A stretch of 64,000 bases of DNA from Halomonas dongshanensis (GTDB taxonomy: Bacteria; Pseudomonadota; Gammaproteobacteria; Pseudomonadales; Halomonadaceae), in contig NZ_JAJISC010000003.1 in assembly GCF_024790395.1 (NCBI RefSeq), positions 62,001 through 126,000 of the forward strand. The letters are read 5' to 3'. The position numbers and the translations under genes are program-made. This document shows, in pieces, positions 41,799 through 50,212 of the stretch. The notes below the pieces were generated by a model. That model was not told the origin of the DNA and did not search any database. It saw nothing but the letters and a program-made list of their open reading frames with translations. Position 1 is the stretch's first letter. Every line of letters starts with the position of its first letter.

Positions 41799-44700
41799 TC
41801 ACCGATTACGCCCTAATTTGCCGCCGATGACGAGCATGCAGGGGGTGAGCAGGAGGGTAAGGGCGGTGGCGAAGGTGAGGCCGCCGGCGATGGCGCTGGA
41901 CATTTGCGCCCACCACTGCGCCGAGGGGGCGTTGAAGCCAAGCGATGGGGCGAAGAGATTGACGTTAAGCCCCAGTACCATCGGCAAAAGCCCGAGTACG
42001 GTGGTGATGGCGGTGAGCAGCACCGGGCGCAGGCGCAGGCAGCCCGCTTCCAGCGCCGCTTCACCAGGCGCCATGCCGTCGCGGCGAAGCTCGTTGTAGG
42101 TGTCGATCAAGACGATATTGTTGTTCACCACGATCCCCGCCAGGGCGATCACGCCCATCCCGACCATTACCACGCCAAAGGCTTGCCCGGTCACCAGTAG
42201 CCCGATGAGGATACCCGCCGTCGAGAAGACGATGGCCGAAAGCACCAGCGCGGATTGATAGAAGCTGTTGAACTGAGTCACCAGAATCAGCGACATCAAC
42301 CCAATGGCGACGAAGAACGCCGCGACCAAAAAGCGCATGGCTTCCAACTGATCCTCTTGCTCGCCTGCAACGTTGACCACGAGGCCATCCGGCAGTTGGC
42401 CCTGAGCGGCTTGGAGTAGCGCACCCAGGCGTTCATCGGCGAGATAGCCTGGTTCCAGATCGGCCTCCAGAGTGACCGCGCGCCGTCCGTCGATGCGGCT
42501 GAGCGTGCCTACCTTGGGCGCCGGTTCGATGGTGACGAAGTGTGAAATGGGCACTTGGCCGCGTGGCGTATTGATGGTCAGCCGCCCCAACTGGTCGAGC
42601 GAGCGCCAGCCTTCGGGTAGCCGGACGCGAATATCCACCTCATCGCTCACCTCGGGTGGGCGGTAGCTCGCAACCTGCAAGCCCGTGGTCAACAGCTGCA
42701 CGGCGCTGCCGATAGTCGCGATATCGGTACCCATACGCGCCGCTGCCTCGCGGTCGACGTTGATACGCCACTCCACTCCCGGCAGGCTGCGGTTATCTTG
42801 AATGGCCATGAAGCCACCAAGCTCACGCATCAATGCTTCGATCTGATCGACGCCCGCATCGGCAACGTCGGGGTCGAGGGCGCTGATTTCCAGCACGATG
42901 GGTTTACCGCCGCCGGGGCCCATCTCCTGTTCCTGAAACTCCAGGCGAATGCCCGGAAGATCGCTTGCCCGTGCCGACATGTCGGCCAATATCTCGCGTG
43001 AGGGGCGGCGCTGGTACCAGTCGACGAACTGGAACTGCAGCATGCCGATAACGTCGTTACCCATCTGCTGATTGGGCATAGCGAAGGAGCGCGCGTAGAG
43101 GGCGCGCACCTCGCTCATGCCGGCCAAGCGCGCTTCGACGCGTTTGACGATGGCGTCGGCCTCCTCGGCGGAGAAGTCTCCCCGGGCGCGGACCAGCACC
43201 TGAGCGCTGTCGGGTTCGACATTGGGGAAGAAATCCACGCCATGGTTGAACCGGCCGTACGCGATGTAGACCAGCGCCAAAAGAAGAATCGCCAACGTCA
43301 GCACCCAGCCCGGACGTTTGAGCAAGCGCGAAAGCACCTGGCGGTAGCCACGCCCAAGCCGCGTACTCTGGTCTGGTCGTGCGCTTGGTGATGCCTCAAT
43401 GGGCGTCGAGCGGGTGAATAACCGCCCAAGCGTTGGCAGAAACACCAGCGCCATCGCCAGCGAGGCCAATAGGCACAAAATCACCGTCGCGGGCAGGTAT
43501 TTCATGAATTGACCGACTACTCCGGGCCAGAACAGCAGCGGCAAGAAGACCACTAGCGTGGTGGCCGTGGAGGCGATAACTGGCCAACTCATCCGCGAGG
43601 CGGCGTTGAGCCAGGCTTGATGAGGCGTTTGCCCTTCGCGAAGGTGGCGGTCGGCCAGCTCGCTGACCACGATGGCGCCATCTACCAGCATGCCTGCGAC
43701 CAGAATCAGGGCGAACAGCACGACGATGTTGAGCGTGAAGCCAAAGGCCCAAATCAGCAGAATGCCGGTCAAGAAGGCGCCGGGAATCGTCAGCCCTACC
43801 AGCAGCGCCATGCGCACGCCCATTACCGCGACGATGACGATCAACACCAGCACCACAGCGGTCAGTACGTTGTTAAGAAGCTCCGAGAGCATGTCCTGTA
43901 CGGTGGCGGACTCATCCAAAATCGTAGTGACGTTGAGCTGTTCGGGGAGCAGGTCGGCAGCCTCATCGAGCGTTTGGCGTACCGCACCGATGGTGGCAAG
44001 AATGTTGGCCCCCGCACGCTTGGAAATCTCAAGCACGACGGCGGGCTGGTCGTCGATGCGGGCGAAGCCTTCAGGGTCCTTGAAGGTAGGGTGAATCCAG
44101 GCCACGTCGCCAAAGGTCACTACGCGGTCGCCATCCACCTTCACCGGCATCCCCATGACGTCTTCCAGCGACTCGATCACCCCCGGCACCTTGAGCGCCA
44201 TACGCCCTGCGCCGGTATCTAGGCTTCCCGCCGCCACCAGGCGGTTATTATTGGACACCATGTTGAACAGCTCGTTGAAATCGACGCCGTAGCTATCCAG
44301 CACCAACGGGTCGACCACGATTTCGAGCATGTCCTCCTGTTCGCCTGCGATCTCGACCTCGAGCACGTCGGCAATGCCTTCGATCTCCTCCTGTAGGCGG
44401 CGGGCGATGGTGATGCGCTCGCGGGTATCCAACTGCCCCGAAAGCCCGATGGTGAGCACCGGGAATTCGGAGACGTTGACCTCCATCACCCGTGGCTCAT
44501 CGGCTTCGCTCGGCAGTTCGCTGCGGGCGATGTCGACGCGGTCACGCACATCGGAAAGGGCGGTATCAGGATCGAAACCGGCATCGAACTCGAGCGTTAC
44601 CGAAGCATGCCCTTCGCTGGCTTGCGCGGTGAACTTGCGCAGGCCTTCGATGCCGCGAAGCTCCTGCTCCATGGGGCGAATCAACAGCCGCTCGCCATCC

Positions 44701-44873
44701 TCGGGGCTCACGCCCTCAAGCGTCAGCGAGACGTAGATCATCGGGATGGTGACGTCCGGATTGGCCTCCTTGGGAATCACTTGCCAGGCCGCAACGCCTG
44801 CCAGCAGTAAGCTGACGAGCAGAAATAGCGTGGTGCGCGTATGGTGAAGCGCCGCATCGATCAACTGGCGCAT
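41799..44873 (-). CDS. RND efflux transporter, inner-membrane pump
   Basis: A 1024-residue proton-driven RND pump of the AcrB/MexB superfamily, closest in style to the multidrug/metal-unspecific subgroup. It starts with the usual short cytoplasmic helix and first membrane segment, followed by QVIPKEANPDVTIPMIYVSL; the proton-relay region of TM4 is GMLVDGAIVVSEL (one aspartate, as in many non-AcrB pumps), and NNNIVLIDTYNELRRDGM lies in TM10/11. The start ATG overlaps the stop of the upstream adaptor gene as TGATG. Substrates cannot be predicted. The outer-membrane channel is not encoded nearby, so a shared TolC-type partner is likely. Confidence 0.92.
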   Translation of the reverse strand: MRQLIDAALHHTRTTLFLLVSLLLAGVAAWQVIPKEANPDVTIPMIYVSLTLEGVSPEDGERLLIRPMEQELRGIEGLRKFTAQASEGHASVTLEFDAGFDPDTALSDVRDRVDIARSELPSEADEPRVMEVNVSEFPVLTIGLSGQLDTRERITIARRLQEEIEGIADVLEVEIAGEQEDMLEIVVDPLVLDSYGVDFNELFNMVSNNNRLVAAGSLDTGAGRMALKVPGVIESLEDVMGMPVKVDGDRVVTFGDVAWIHPTFKDPEGFARIDDQPAVVLEISKRAGANILATIGAVRQTLDEAADLLPEQLNVTTILDESATVQDMLSELLNNVLTAVVLVLIVIVAVMGVRMALLVGLTIPGAFLTGILLIWAFGFTLNIVVLFALILVAGMLVDGAIVVSELADRHLREGQTPHQAWLNAASRMSWPVIASTATTLVVFLPLLFWPGVVGQFMKYLPATVILCLLASLAMALVFLPTLGRLFTRSTPIEASPSARPDQSTRLGRGYRQVLSRLLKRPGWVLTLAILLLALVYIAYGRFNHGVDFFPNVEPDSAQVLVRARGDFSAEEADAIVKRVEARLAGMSEVRALYARSFAMPNQQMGNDVIGMLQFQFVDWYQRRPSREILADMSARASDLPGIRLEFQEQEMGPGGGKPIVLEISALDPDVADAGVDQIEALMRELGGFMAIQDNRSLPGVEWRINVDREAAARMGTDIATIGSAVQLLTTGLQVASYRPPEVSDEVDIRVRLPEGWRSLDQLGRLTINTPRGQVPISHFVTIEPAPKVGTLSRIDGRRAVTLEADLEPGYLADERLGALLQAAQGQLPDGLVVNVAGEQEDQLEAMRFLVAAFFVAIGLMSLILVTQFNSFYQSALVLSAIVFSTAGILIGLLVTGQAFGVVMVGMGVIALAGIVVNNNIVLIDTYNELRRDGMAPGEAALEAGCLRLRPVLLTAITTVLGLLPMVLGLNVNLFAPSLGFNAPSAQWWAQMSSAIAGGLTFATALTLLLTPCMLVIGGKLGRNR

Positions 44874-45958
44874 CAGCGAGCCTCGCGTGGGGTGTCGTCA
44901 ACGCGAACGGGATCGACCCTTTCGCCTGGCTCGACCAAACCTGCGCCCAGCGTGATCAGCTCGATCTGCTCGGGCAGGCCGCTGACATAAGCGCTTTCGA
45001 TGGTGGCACTGACCAACTCGACCGGCGCCTGAACGACGTCGTTGGCGGCATCGACGTATTTTACCGCCAGTCGGCCTTCATCATTTAGCGACAGCAGCGC
45101 AGGAGATAGGCGGTGTACCTCGCGCGGCGCCAGGGTGATGGTCAGCTCGGCGCTGCCGCCCGCCATGGTGAGGCCGCGAGGGTTGTCGAGCGTTGCTTCG
45201 ACGTAGAAAGTGCGGGTGGACTCGTCGGCGCGGGGGCTAACGAAGGTCAACTCGCCTTCCAACTGCTCGCCATTCAAAAGGCGCGCGCTCACCGGCAAGC
45301 CAGCGCTGAGCTCGCCCACCTCCTGCTGCGATACCCAGGCTTCGCCGGTCAGGCGGCTGTCGTCGACGAGCTCGCCCCACTCTTCGCCGGGCTGCACCAA
45401 GTCGCCTACCTCCACCTGAACGCGACCAAGCGTGCCCGCGAAAGGCGCTTGGGGGCGCGAGTCGTTGAGCTGTTTTTCCAACTGCGCGACTTGGGCAGCA
45501 CTGGCGCTGAGTGAGGCCTGCAGGCGGAGCAGTTCGGGCTGCGAGATGAGTTCGCGCTGGCGCAGGTTTTGGGCGCCCGCATATTCGGCCTGGGCAAGCG
45601 TTAGCTCGTCGCGGGCCTGCTGCAGGCGCTCGGGTAGGGCATCGTTATCCAAAATCAGCAGGGTGTCGCCTGCATTCACGCGGCTGCCTTGCGCGACGGG
45701 CTTCTCCTGCACCACGCCGCCGACGTTGGCGCGCAGCGTCACTTCGCGTTCGGCGCTCAGCTGGCCTTGCACGATCTGGCGCGGTACATAAAACGTGCTG
45801 TGGCGTGTCGTTACCTCAACCCGAGACCCTTCGGCGCTCGGGGGGGGCGATTCGGGCGGGGTGGGCTGAAAGCGCTGAAAATCGCCCAGCAGTAGCCAAA
45901 CGACCAGACCAAGCACTAAAAGGCTAGCCACGACATAGGAGGAGGGGAGTCTACGCAT
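44873..45958 (-). CDS. RND efflux periplasmic adaptor (membrane fusion protein)
   Basis: A 361-residue HlyD/AcrA-family adaptor. Residues 9-26 form the membrane anchor without a lipobox cysteine. The barrel-sandwich halves are TLRANVGGVVQEKPVAQGSR and APFAGTLGRVQVEVGDLVQP, flanking a coiled-coil hairpin (about 115-190); beta-barrel and membrane-proximal domains follow. I start at the ATG giving MRRLPSSYVV; the ribosome site is weak, and the longer frame upstream is not protein-like. It links the pump that follows to an outer-membrane channel. Confidence 0.9.
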   Translation of the reverse strand: MRRLPSSYVVASLLVLGLVVWLLLGDFQRFQPTPPESPPPSAEGSRVEVTTRHSTFYVPRQIVQGQLSAEREVTLRANVGGVVQEKPVAQGSRVNAGDTLLILDNDALPERLQQARDELTLAQAEYAGAQNLRQRELISQPELLRLQASLSASAAQVAQLEKQLNDSRPQAPFAGTLGRVQVEVGDLVQPGEEWGELVDDSRLTGEAWVSQQEVGELSAGLPVSARLLNGEQLEGELTFVSPRADESTRTFYVEATLDNPRGLTMAGGSAELTITLAPREVHRLSPALLSLNDEGRLAVKYVDAANDVVQAPVELVSATIESAYVSGLPEQIELITLGAGLVEPGERVDPVRVDDTPREAR

Positions 45959-46139
45959 GAAGGTGTCACTATCCCTGACGACGATGAGGCAGCCGCTACG
46001 ATAGCGTAACGGCGGCGCTTGAGCGAGCGTGGTAATACGAGCCAGTCGCACGTCTGATTGAGTTTTCCAAGCGGTCGGCATACCATCATGGCCTCTTGAG
46101 TTCCGTCCCACCCTCAGACGTACTTATCAAGGAGCAATG

Positions 46140-47114
46140 ATGAAAGATCCCGTACGTATTGCGATTACCGGCGGCGCCGGTCAGATCAGCTACTCTCTCA
46201 TTTTCCGCATCGCCGCTGGCGACATGCTGGGCCCGGATCAACCCGTCATTCTTCAACTGCTGGAAATTCCGCAGGCCATGGACGCGCTGAAAGGCGTGGT
46301 GATGGAAGTCAACGACTGCGCTTTCCCGCTGGTACGCGATATCGTCGCCACCGACGATGCCAACGTAGCCTTCAAAGATGCAGACTTCGCCCTGCTGGTT
46401 GGCGCGCGTCCGCGTGGCCCGGGCATGGAGCGTAAGGATCTGCTCGAAGCCAACGCGGCTATCTTCTCGGTACAGGGTAAAGCGCTCAACGACCACGCTA
46501 GCCGTGACGTCAAAGTGCTGGTCGTCGGTAACCCGGCCAACACCAACGCGCTGATCGCCTCCGCCAACGCGCCGGATCTCGATGCCAAGCAGTTCACTGC
46601 CATGACCCGTCTGGATCACAACCGCGCGCTGACGCAGCTGGCCCAGAAAACCGGCAAGCACGTCACCGATGTCGAAAACATGATCATCTGGGGTAACCAT
46701 AGCGCCACACAGTACCCCGATATCGCCCAGTGCAAAGTGGATGGCAAGGCCGCTGCCGAGCTCGTCGAGCGCGACTGGTACGAGAACGACTTCATCCCCA
46801 CCGTGCAGCAGCGCGGCGCCGCCATCATCAAAGCGCGCGGTGCTTCTTCTGCAGCATCAGCGGCCTCTTCCGCCGTCGATCACATGCGCGACTGGGCGCT
46901 CGGCAGCAAGGGCATCGTCAGCATGGCCATTCCCGCCGATGGCAGCTACGGCATCGAAGAGGGCATCATCTACTCCTACCCGGTACGTTGTCAGGGCGGT
47001 AAGTACGAGATCGTCCAAGGCTTCGAAATCGATGCCTTCAGCGAAGAGAAGATGAAAGCCACCGAGAAAGAGCTGCGCGAAGAGCGCGCCGCCGTCGAGC
47101 ACCTGCTCGGCTAA
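46140..47114 (+). CDS. mdh: Malate dehydrogenase
   Basis: Interconverts malate and oxaloacetate with NAD. The 324-residue enzyme is of the cytosolic/LDH-like MDH type (not the 312-residue E. coli type): nucleotide loop [12 protein letters not shown], substrate loop [15 protein letters not shown] with the key arginines, and catalytic histidine in [13 protein letters not shown] choose the second of two adjacent ATGs because AAGGAG then has a 5-base spacer. With aceA and icd also in the window, three enzymes around the isocitrate/malate branch are present, but far apart. A strong terminator follows. Confidence 0.96.
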   Translation: MKDPVRIAITGGAGQISYSLIFRIAAGDMLGPDQPVILQLLEIPQAMDALKGVVMEVNDCAFPLVRDIVATDDANVAFKDADFALLVGARPRGPGMERKDLLEANAAIFSVQGKALNDHASRDVKVLVVGNPANTNALIASANAPDLDAKQFTAMTRLDHNRALTQLAQKTGKHVTDVENMIIWGNHSATQYPDIAQCKVDGKAAAELVERDWYENDFIPTVQQRGAAIIKARGASSAASAASSAVDHMRDWALGSKGIVSMAIPADGSYGIEEGIIYSYPVRCQGGKYEIVQGFEIDAFSEEKMKATEKELREERAAVEHLLG

Positions 47115-47134
47115 TCGCCTTTCTCCGCAAGGCC

Positions 47135-47168
47135 AACCCCCGCAAGCGATCCTTGCGGGGGTTTTTGT
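47135..47168 (+). terminator. Terminator of mdh
   Basis: A 12-bp perfect stem AACCCCCGCAAG/CTTGCGGGGGTT with a 5-base loop and a following T-run, 20 bases after the stop. Confidence 0.95.
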
Positions 47169-47180
47169 TTGCTGCCAAGT

Positions 47181-47645
47181 CATGCGGTGGCACCATCCAG
47201 GGCGGCTGGCGCCGCCATCGCGGGTGCCTCGCTGTCGCTCGTTACGCCACGCTACGGTGTGCCACAATAGCTCGCCATTTGTAGCGTGGGTAAGCGCAGC
47301 GCACCCGCGAACGCCGCGCACAGCGCGGCCATGGCATGCAGTGGCACAACCCAGGACGGCTGGCGCCGCCGTCGCGGGTGCCTCGCTGTCGCTCGTTACG
47401 CCACGCTACGGTGTGCCGCAATATTCGTCCCATTTGTAGCGTGGGTAAGCGCAGCGCACCCGCGAAAGCCGTGCACAGCGCGGCCATGGCATGCAGTGGC
47501 ACAACCCAGGGCGGCTGGCGCCGCCGTCGCGGGTGCCTCGCTGTCGCTCGTTACGCCACGCTACGGTGTGCCGCAATAGCTTGCCATTTGTAGCGTGGGT
47601 AAGCCGTTAGGCGCACCCGCGAATGCCGTGCACAGCGCGGCCATA
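47181..47645. repeat. Palindromic repeat array B between mdh and the GGDEF gene
   Basis: Three tandem units with starts at 47181, 47335 and 47490, a period of 154-155 bases. Each has a left arm with CGCGGGTGCCTCGCTGTCGC and ACGCCACGCTACGG, a spacer of about 25 bases, and a right arm with GTAGCGTGGGTAAGCGCAGC that is nearly its reverse complement. Spacers and a few arm positions differ; the last right arm has a small insertion (AAGCCGTTAGGCGC). The array fills the whole gap between the mdh terminator and the stop codon of the convergent gene. No real gene is in this 530-base gap. Confidence 0.9.
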
Positions 47646-47646
47646 G

Positions 47647-48783
47647 CTACAGCACGGTCATGCGGTTGCGGCCGCGGCGTTTGGCGTCGTAGAGGGCGCG
47701 GTCGCTTTGGTCGATGAGGATATCGAGCGAGCTGGGTGGGGTGTCGAATAGGATGACGCCAAGGCTCAGTGACGCCGTTTGTGGAGCGGCGAAGGCGGTC
47801 GCGGCCAGTTGAAAACGTTGGCGCAGAGTCTCGCCAATATGGCTAAGCTCCTCCGCGCTGGTGTCGTTGATCAAGAAGGCGAACTCATCTCCGCCCAGGC
47901 GCGCTTCCAGGCTGCCGGGAGGTAGCATCTGGCGAGCCAGATCGGCCAGGGTGACCAGAAGCCGGTCTCCAGCGGCGTGGCCGTGTAGGTCATTGACCTG
48001 CTTGAAATGATCAATATCGACCAGTATGAGTGCGCCGGGCGCGCTAGGCGACACCTCGGCCAAGCGGCGCGCGGCACGAGCTTCGAAGCCGCGGCGGTTG
48101 AGCAAAACGGTGAGCGGATCGCGCTCGGCGAGGTGCTCGATCTGGCGCTCGCGTCGGTAGCGCACCGTGCCGGTCATCGATAGCGCGATCAACAGTATCG
48201 CCATCACGCCCTCGACCAGCGAAACACGAATGATCGTGCCCTGAAAAACGGTGAGGTCGATCAGCGTACCCGGCAGCAGGGTGATGGTGCCTTTGGCCAC
48301 ATAGAAGAGGCCGTGGATCATCAGTACGTAGCGCAGCTGCTGAGTGCCGAGGGTAGCGACATCTGGCGCTAGTTTGAGAGCCGCACTGGCGCGCAAGGAT
48401 AGCAGCCCCACGATAAGCGAGTTGACGATCAGGTAGATCTTGGTGCCCGCTGGGTCGAAGGGCAGCGCTAGCATGGCGCACCAGAGGGCGATCCAGCACC
48501 ACCACAGAGTGGGCAAGCGCTCGCCGACGAAGCGGATCACTCCTAGCAAAAAGAGCCAGTGGGCCAGCACTAATAACCCATTGGCCAGCCAGATGCCGAT
48601 GAAGAGATGCCCGCTGGCGCGCAGCAGCGATAAGCTCGAACCCACGAAGACGGTAGCGAAGCCCGCTGCCCAGTAGAGCAGGGCGAACTCTTTGACGCTG
48701 CGCCATTCGAGTAACAGGTATAAGGCCGCCGCCGCCGCGATGGCGAGTGTTAGGCTAAGCATCGTGGCGGGATCGAAGGCCAT
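47647..48783 (-). CDS. Membrane-bound GGDEF diguanylate cyclase
   Basis: A 378-residue protein with about seven hydrophobic segments in residues 8-205 and a C-terminal GGDEF domain with the metal-binding D256 in LVDIDHFKQVND and an intact GGDEF at 297-301, so it should make cyclic di-GMP. No RxxD inhibitory site is present just upstream of GGDEF, which predicts no product inhibition through that site. I start at the ATG giving MAFDPATMLS, 5 bases after the stop of the HAD phosphatase gene; the longer frame lies inside that gene. The signal sensed by the membrane part is unknown. Confidence 0.88.
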   Translation of the reverse strand: MAFDPATMLSLTLAIAAAAALYLLLEWRSVKEFALLYWAAGFATVFVGSSLSLLRASGHLFIGIWLANGLLVLAHWLFLLGVIRFVGERLPTLWWCWIALWCAMLALPFDPAGTKIYLIVNSLIVGLLSLRASAALKLAPDVATLGTQQLRYVLMIHGLFYVAKGTITLLPGTLIDLTVFQGTIIRVSLVEGVMAILLIALSMTGTVRYRRERQIEHLAERDPLTVLLNRRGFEARAARRLAEVSPSAPGALILVDIDHFKQVNDLHGHAAGDRLLVTLADLARQMLPPGSLEARLGGDEFAFLINDTSAEELSHIGETLRQRFQLAATAFAAPQTASLSLGVILFDTPPSSLDILIDQSDRALYDAKRRGRNRMTVL

Positions 48784-48788
48784 GAGGG

Positions 48789-49445
48789 TTAGTCGCGTAG
48801 GCTGATGATACGCCAGTTGCGCTCCATGGCGATCTGGCGAAGGGCGTCGTCGGGGTCGACCGCCACGGGGTTGTCGACGCGCTCGAGCAGCGGAATGTCG
48901 TTGTGCGAGTCGCTGTAGAACCAGGCATCGTCCATAGTGACGTCTTGCGTTTCGAGCCAATCCTCCAGCCGTGTGATCTTACCTTCGCGGTAGCTGGGTA
49001 CGCCTTCCACGCGCCCGGTATAGCGACCGTCGATCACTTCGGGATCCACGGCGATCAAGTGATCCACCCCCAAGCGCTCGGCGATGGGCGCAGTGATGAA
49101 GCGATTGGTGGCGGTGATGATCAAAAGCGTATCACCGCTGGTGCGATGGCGGGCCAGCAACTCTTCACCTTTGGCGAGAACGTGCGGCTCGATCTTGCTC
49201 GCCATGAACTGCTGATGCCAGGCCGCGAGCTGCTCGGGGGAGTTATCGGCTAGCGGCTTCAAGGCAACTTCTAGGAAGGCGTGGATATCCAGCGTGCCAG
49301 CGTTGTAGTCGTTCATGAAACGCTCGTTGGCGTCGCGGTAGGCGATGGGGTCGACCGCGCCTTGTTCGAGCAAGAATTCGCCCCAGGCATGGTCGCTGTC
49401 GATCGACAGCAGCGTATTATCCAAATCGAAAATAGCCAGACTCAC
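48789..49445 (-). CDS. HAD-family (subfamily IB, SerB-like) phosphatase
   Basis: A 218-residue HAD hydrolase. Motif I is FDLDNTLL with nucleophile D7 and D9, motif II is LLIITATNRF, motif III uses the lysine in YREGKITRLE, and motif IV is YSDSHNDIPLL. This is the HAD-IB group with phosphoserine phosphatase and its relatives; the exact substrate is unknown. It lies upstream of the GGDEF gene with only 5 bases between stop and start, so both are probably made together. Confidence 0.88.
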   Translation of the reverse strand: MSLAIFDLDNTLLSIDSDHAWGEFLLEQGAVDPIAYRDANERFMNDYNAGTLDIHAFLEVALKPLADNSPEQLAAWHQQFMASKIEPHVLAKGEELLARHRTSGDTLLIITATNRFITAPIAERLGVDHLIAVDPEVIDGRYTGRVEGVPSYREGKITRLEDWLETQDVTMDDAWFYSDSHNDIPLLERVDNPVAVDPDDALRQIAMERNWRIISLRD

Positions 49446-49610
49446 AACGTCTCCCCTTACGGATATCGTCCACGCGCTTTTATAAATGACTCATATCAAC
49501 GGTCTGCCACGTCGTTACGCGGCCAGGCGGCGGTGGATTATCGCAGAGTCGCTGCGCCTTGCCCACCGAGGCGCCGCCCGCTTTCGCCAACGCAGGGAGT
49601 GAAAGCGCCA

Positions 49611-49658
49611 GGTTTTTGTATTGGTGGGTTTTTATATTGGTGGTTTTTATATTGATAG
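49611..49658. repeat. Three tandem AT-rich repeats upstream of rppH
   Basis: Three copies of about 16 bases: GGTTTTTGTATTGGTG, GGTTTTTATATTGGTG and GTTTTTATATTGATAG. The AT-rich block stands out in this GC-rich genome and lies 57-104 bases before the rppH start, where promoter and control sites are expected. The rest of the 270-base space between the HAD gene and rppH shows no gene. Confidence 0.8.
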
Positions 49659-49714
49659 GGTTGTCGTCCTTGTGGAAAAATGGCGGTAACTGAAAATTTA
49701 ACAAGGTGAAGTCC

Positions 49715-50212
49715 GTGATCGACGCTGACGGCTTTCGCCCCAACGTTGGCATCATCATTACCAACGACCAGGGGCAGCTGCTTTGGGCGCGTCGTGTAGG
49801 ACAAAATGCATGGCAGTTTCCCCAGGGAGGCATCAAGTCAAGCGAAACTCCACAGCAGGCGCTTTATCGTGAGCTCTATGAGGAGATCGGCCTGACCGCC
49901 GACGATGTCGACATCGTCGCCTGCACCCGGGGGTGGCTGCGCTACCGTCTGCCACGACGCATGATTCGTACACATTCACGGCCCGTTTGTATTGGCCAGA
50001 AGCAGAAGTGGTTTTTGCTGCGCATTCGCTGCCAGGAGAGCCGGATCTGCATGACCGCCACACCCAAGCCGGAGTTCGATGGCTGGCGCTGGGTTAGCTA
50101 CTGGTACCCCTTGGGTCAGGTCGTACCGTTCAAGCGGGAGGTCTACCGCCGTGCGCTTCGCGAGCTTTCCCCCCGCGTGCAGCGCCTGGCTCTGGATGAG
50201 GGCGAATTATAA
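49715..50212 (+). CDS. rppH: RNA pyrophosphohydrolase
   Basis: Removes pyrophosphate from triphosphorylated 5' RNA ends, starting mRNA decay by RNase E. The 165-residue protein starts [17 protein letters not shown], aligning with the E. coli MIDDDGYRPNVGI; the GTG at 49715 with AAGGTG 6 bases upstream is the best start. The Nudix box is [17 protein letters not shown] followed by YEEIG, and [13 protein letters not shown] and [12 protein letters not shown] are family-specific blocks. Its TAA overlaps the ptsP ATG by one base plus A (TAATG), the classical rppH-ptsP pair. Confidence 0.96.
   Translation: MIDADGFRPNVGIIITNDQGQLLWARRVGQNAWQFPQGGIKSSETPQQALYRELYEEIGLTADDVDIVACTRGWLRYRLPRRMIRTHSRPVCIGQKQKWFLLRIRCQESRICMTATPKPEFDGWRWVSYWYPLGQVVPFKREVYRRALRELSPRVQRLALDEGEL

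Noticed and set aside
41466-41830. A frame with NGEWRMA repeats antisense to the end of rsd
   Set aside because: The repeat peptide is just the translated heptanucleotide array; no start signal or conserved domain.
47182-47593. Several short frames reading MGKRSAPA- or RWHHPGRL-like peptides
   Set aside because: They are translations of the tandem palindromic repeat and recur in every array, so they are by-products and not genes.
47181-47645. Possible CRISPR array
   Set aside because: Units are about 150 bases with internal dyads, not 25-40-base repeats with unique spacers, and no cas genes are near.
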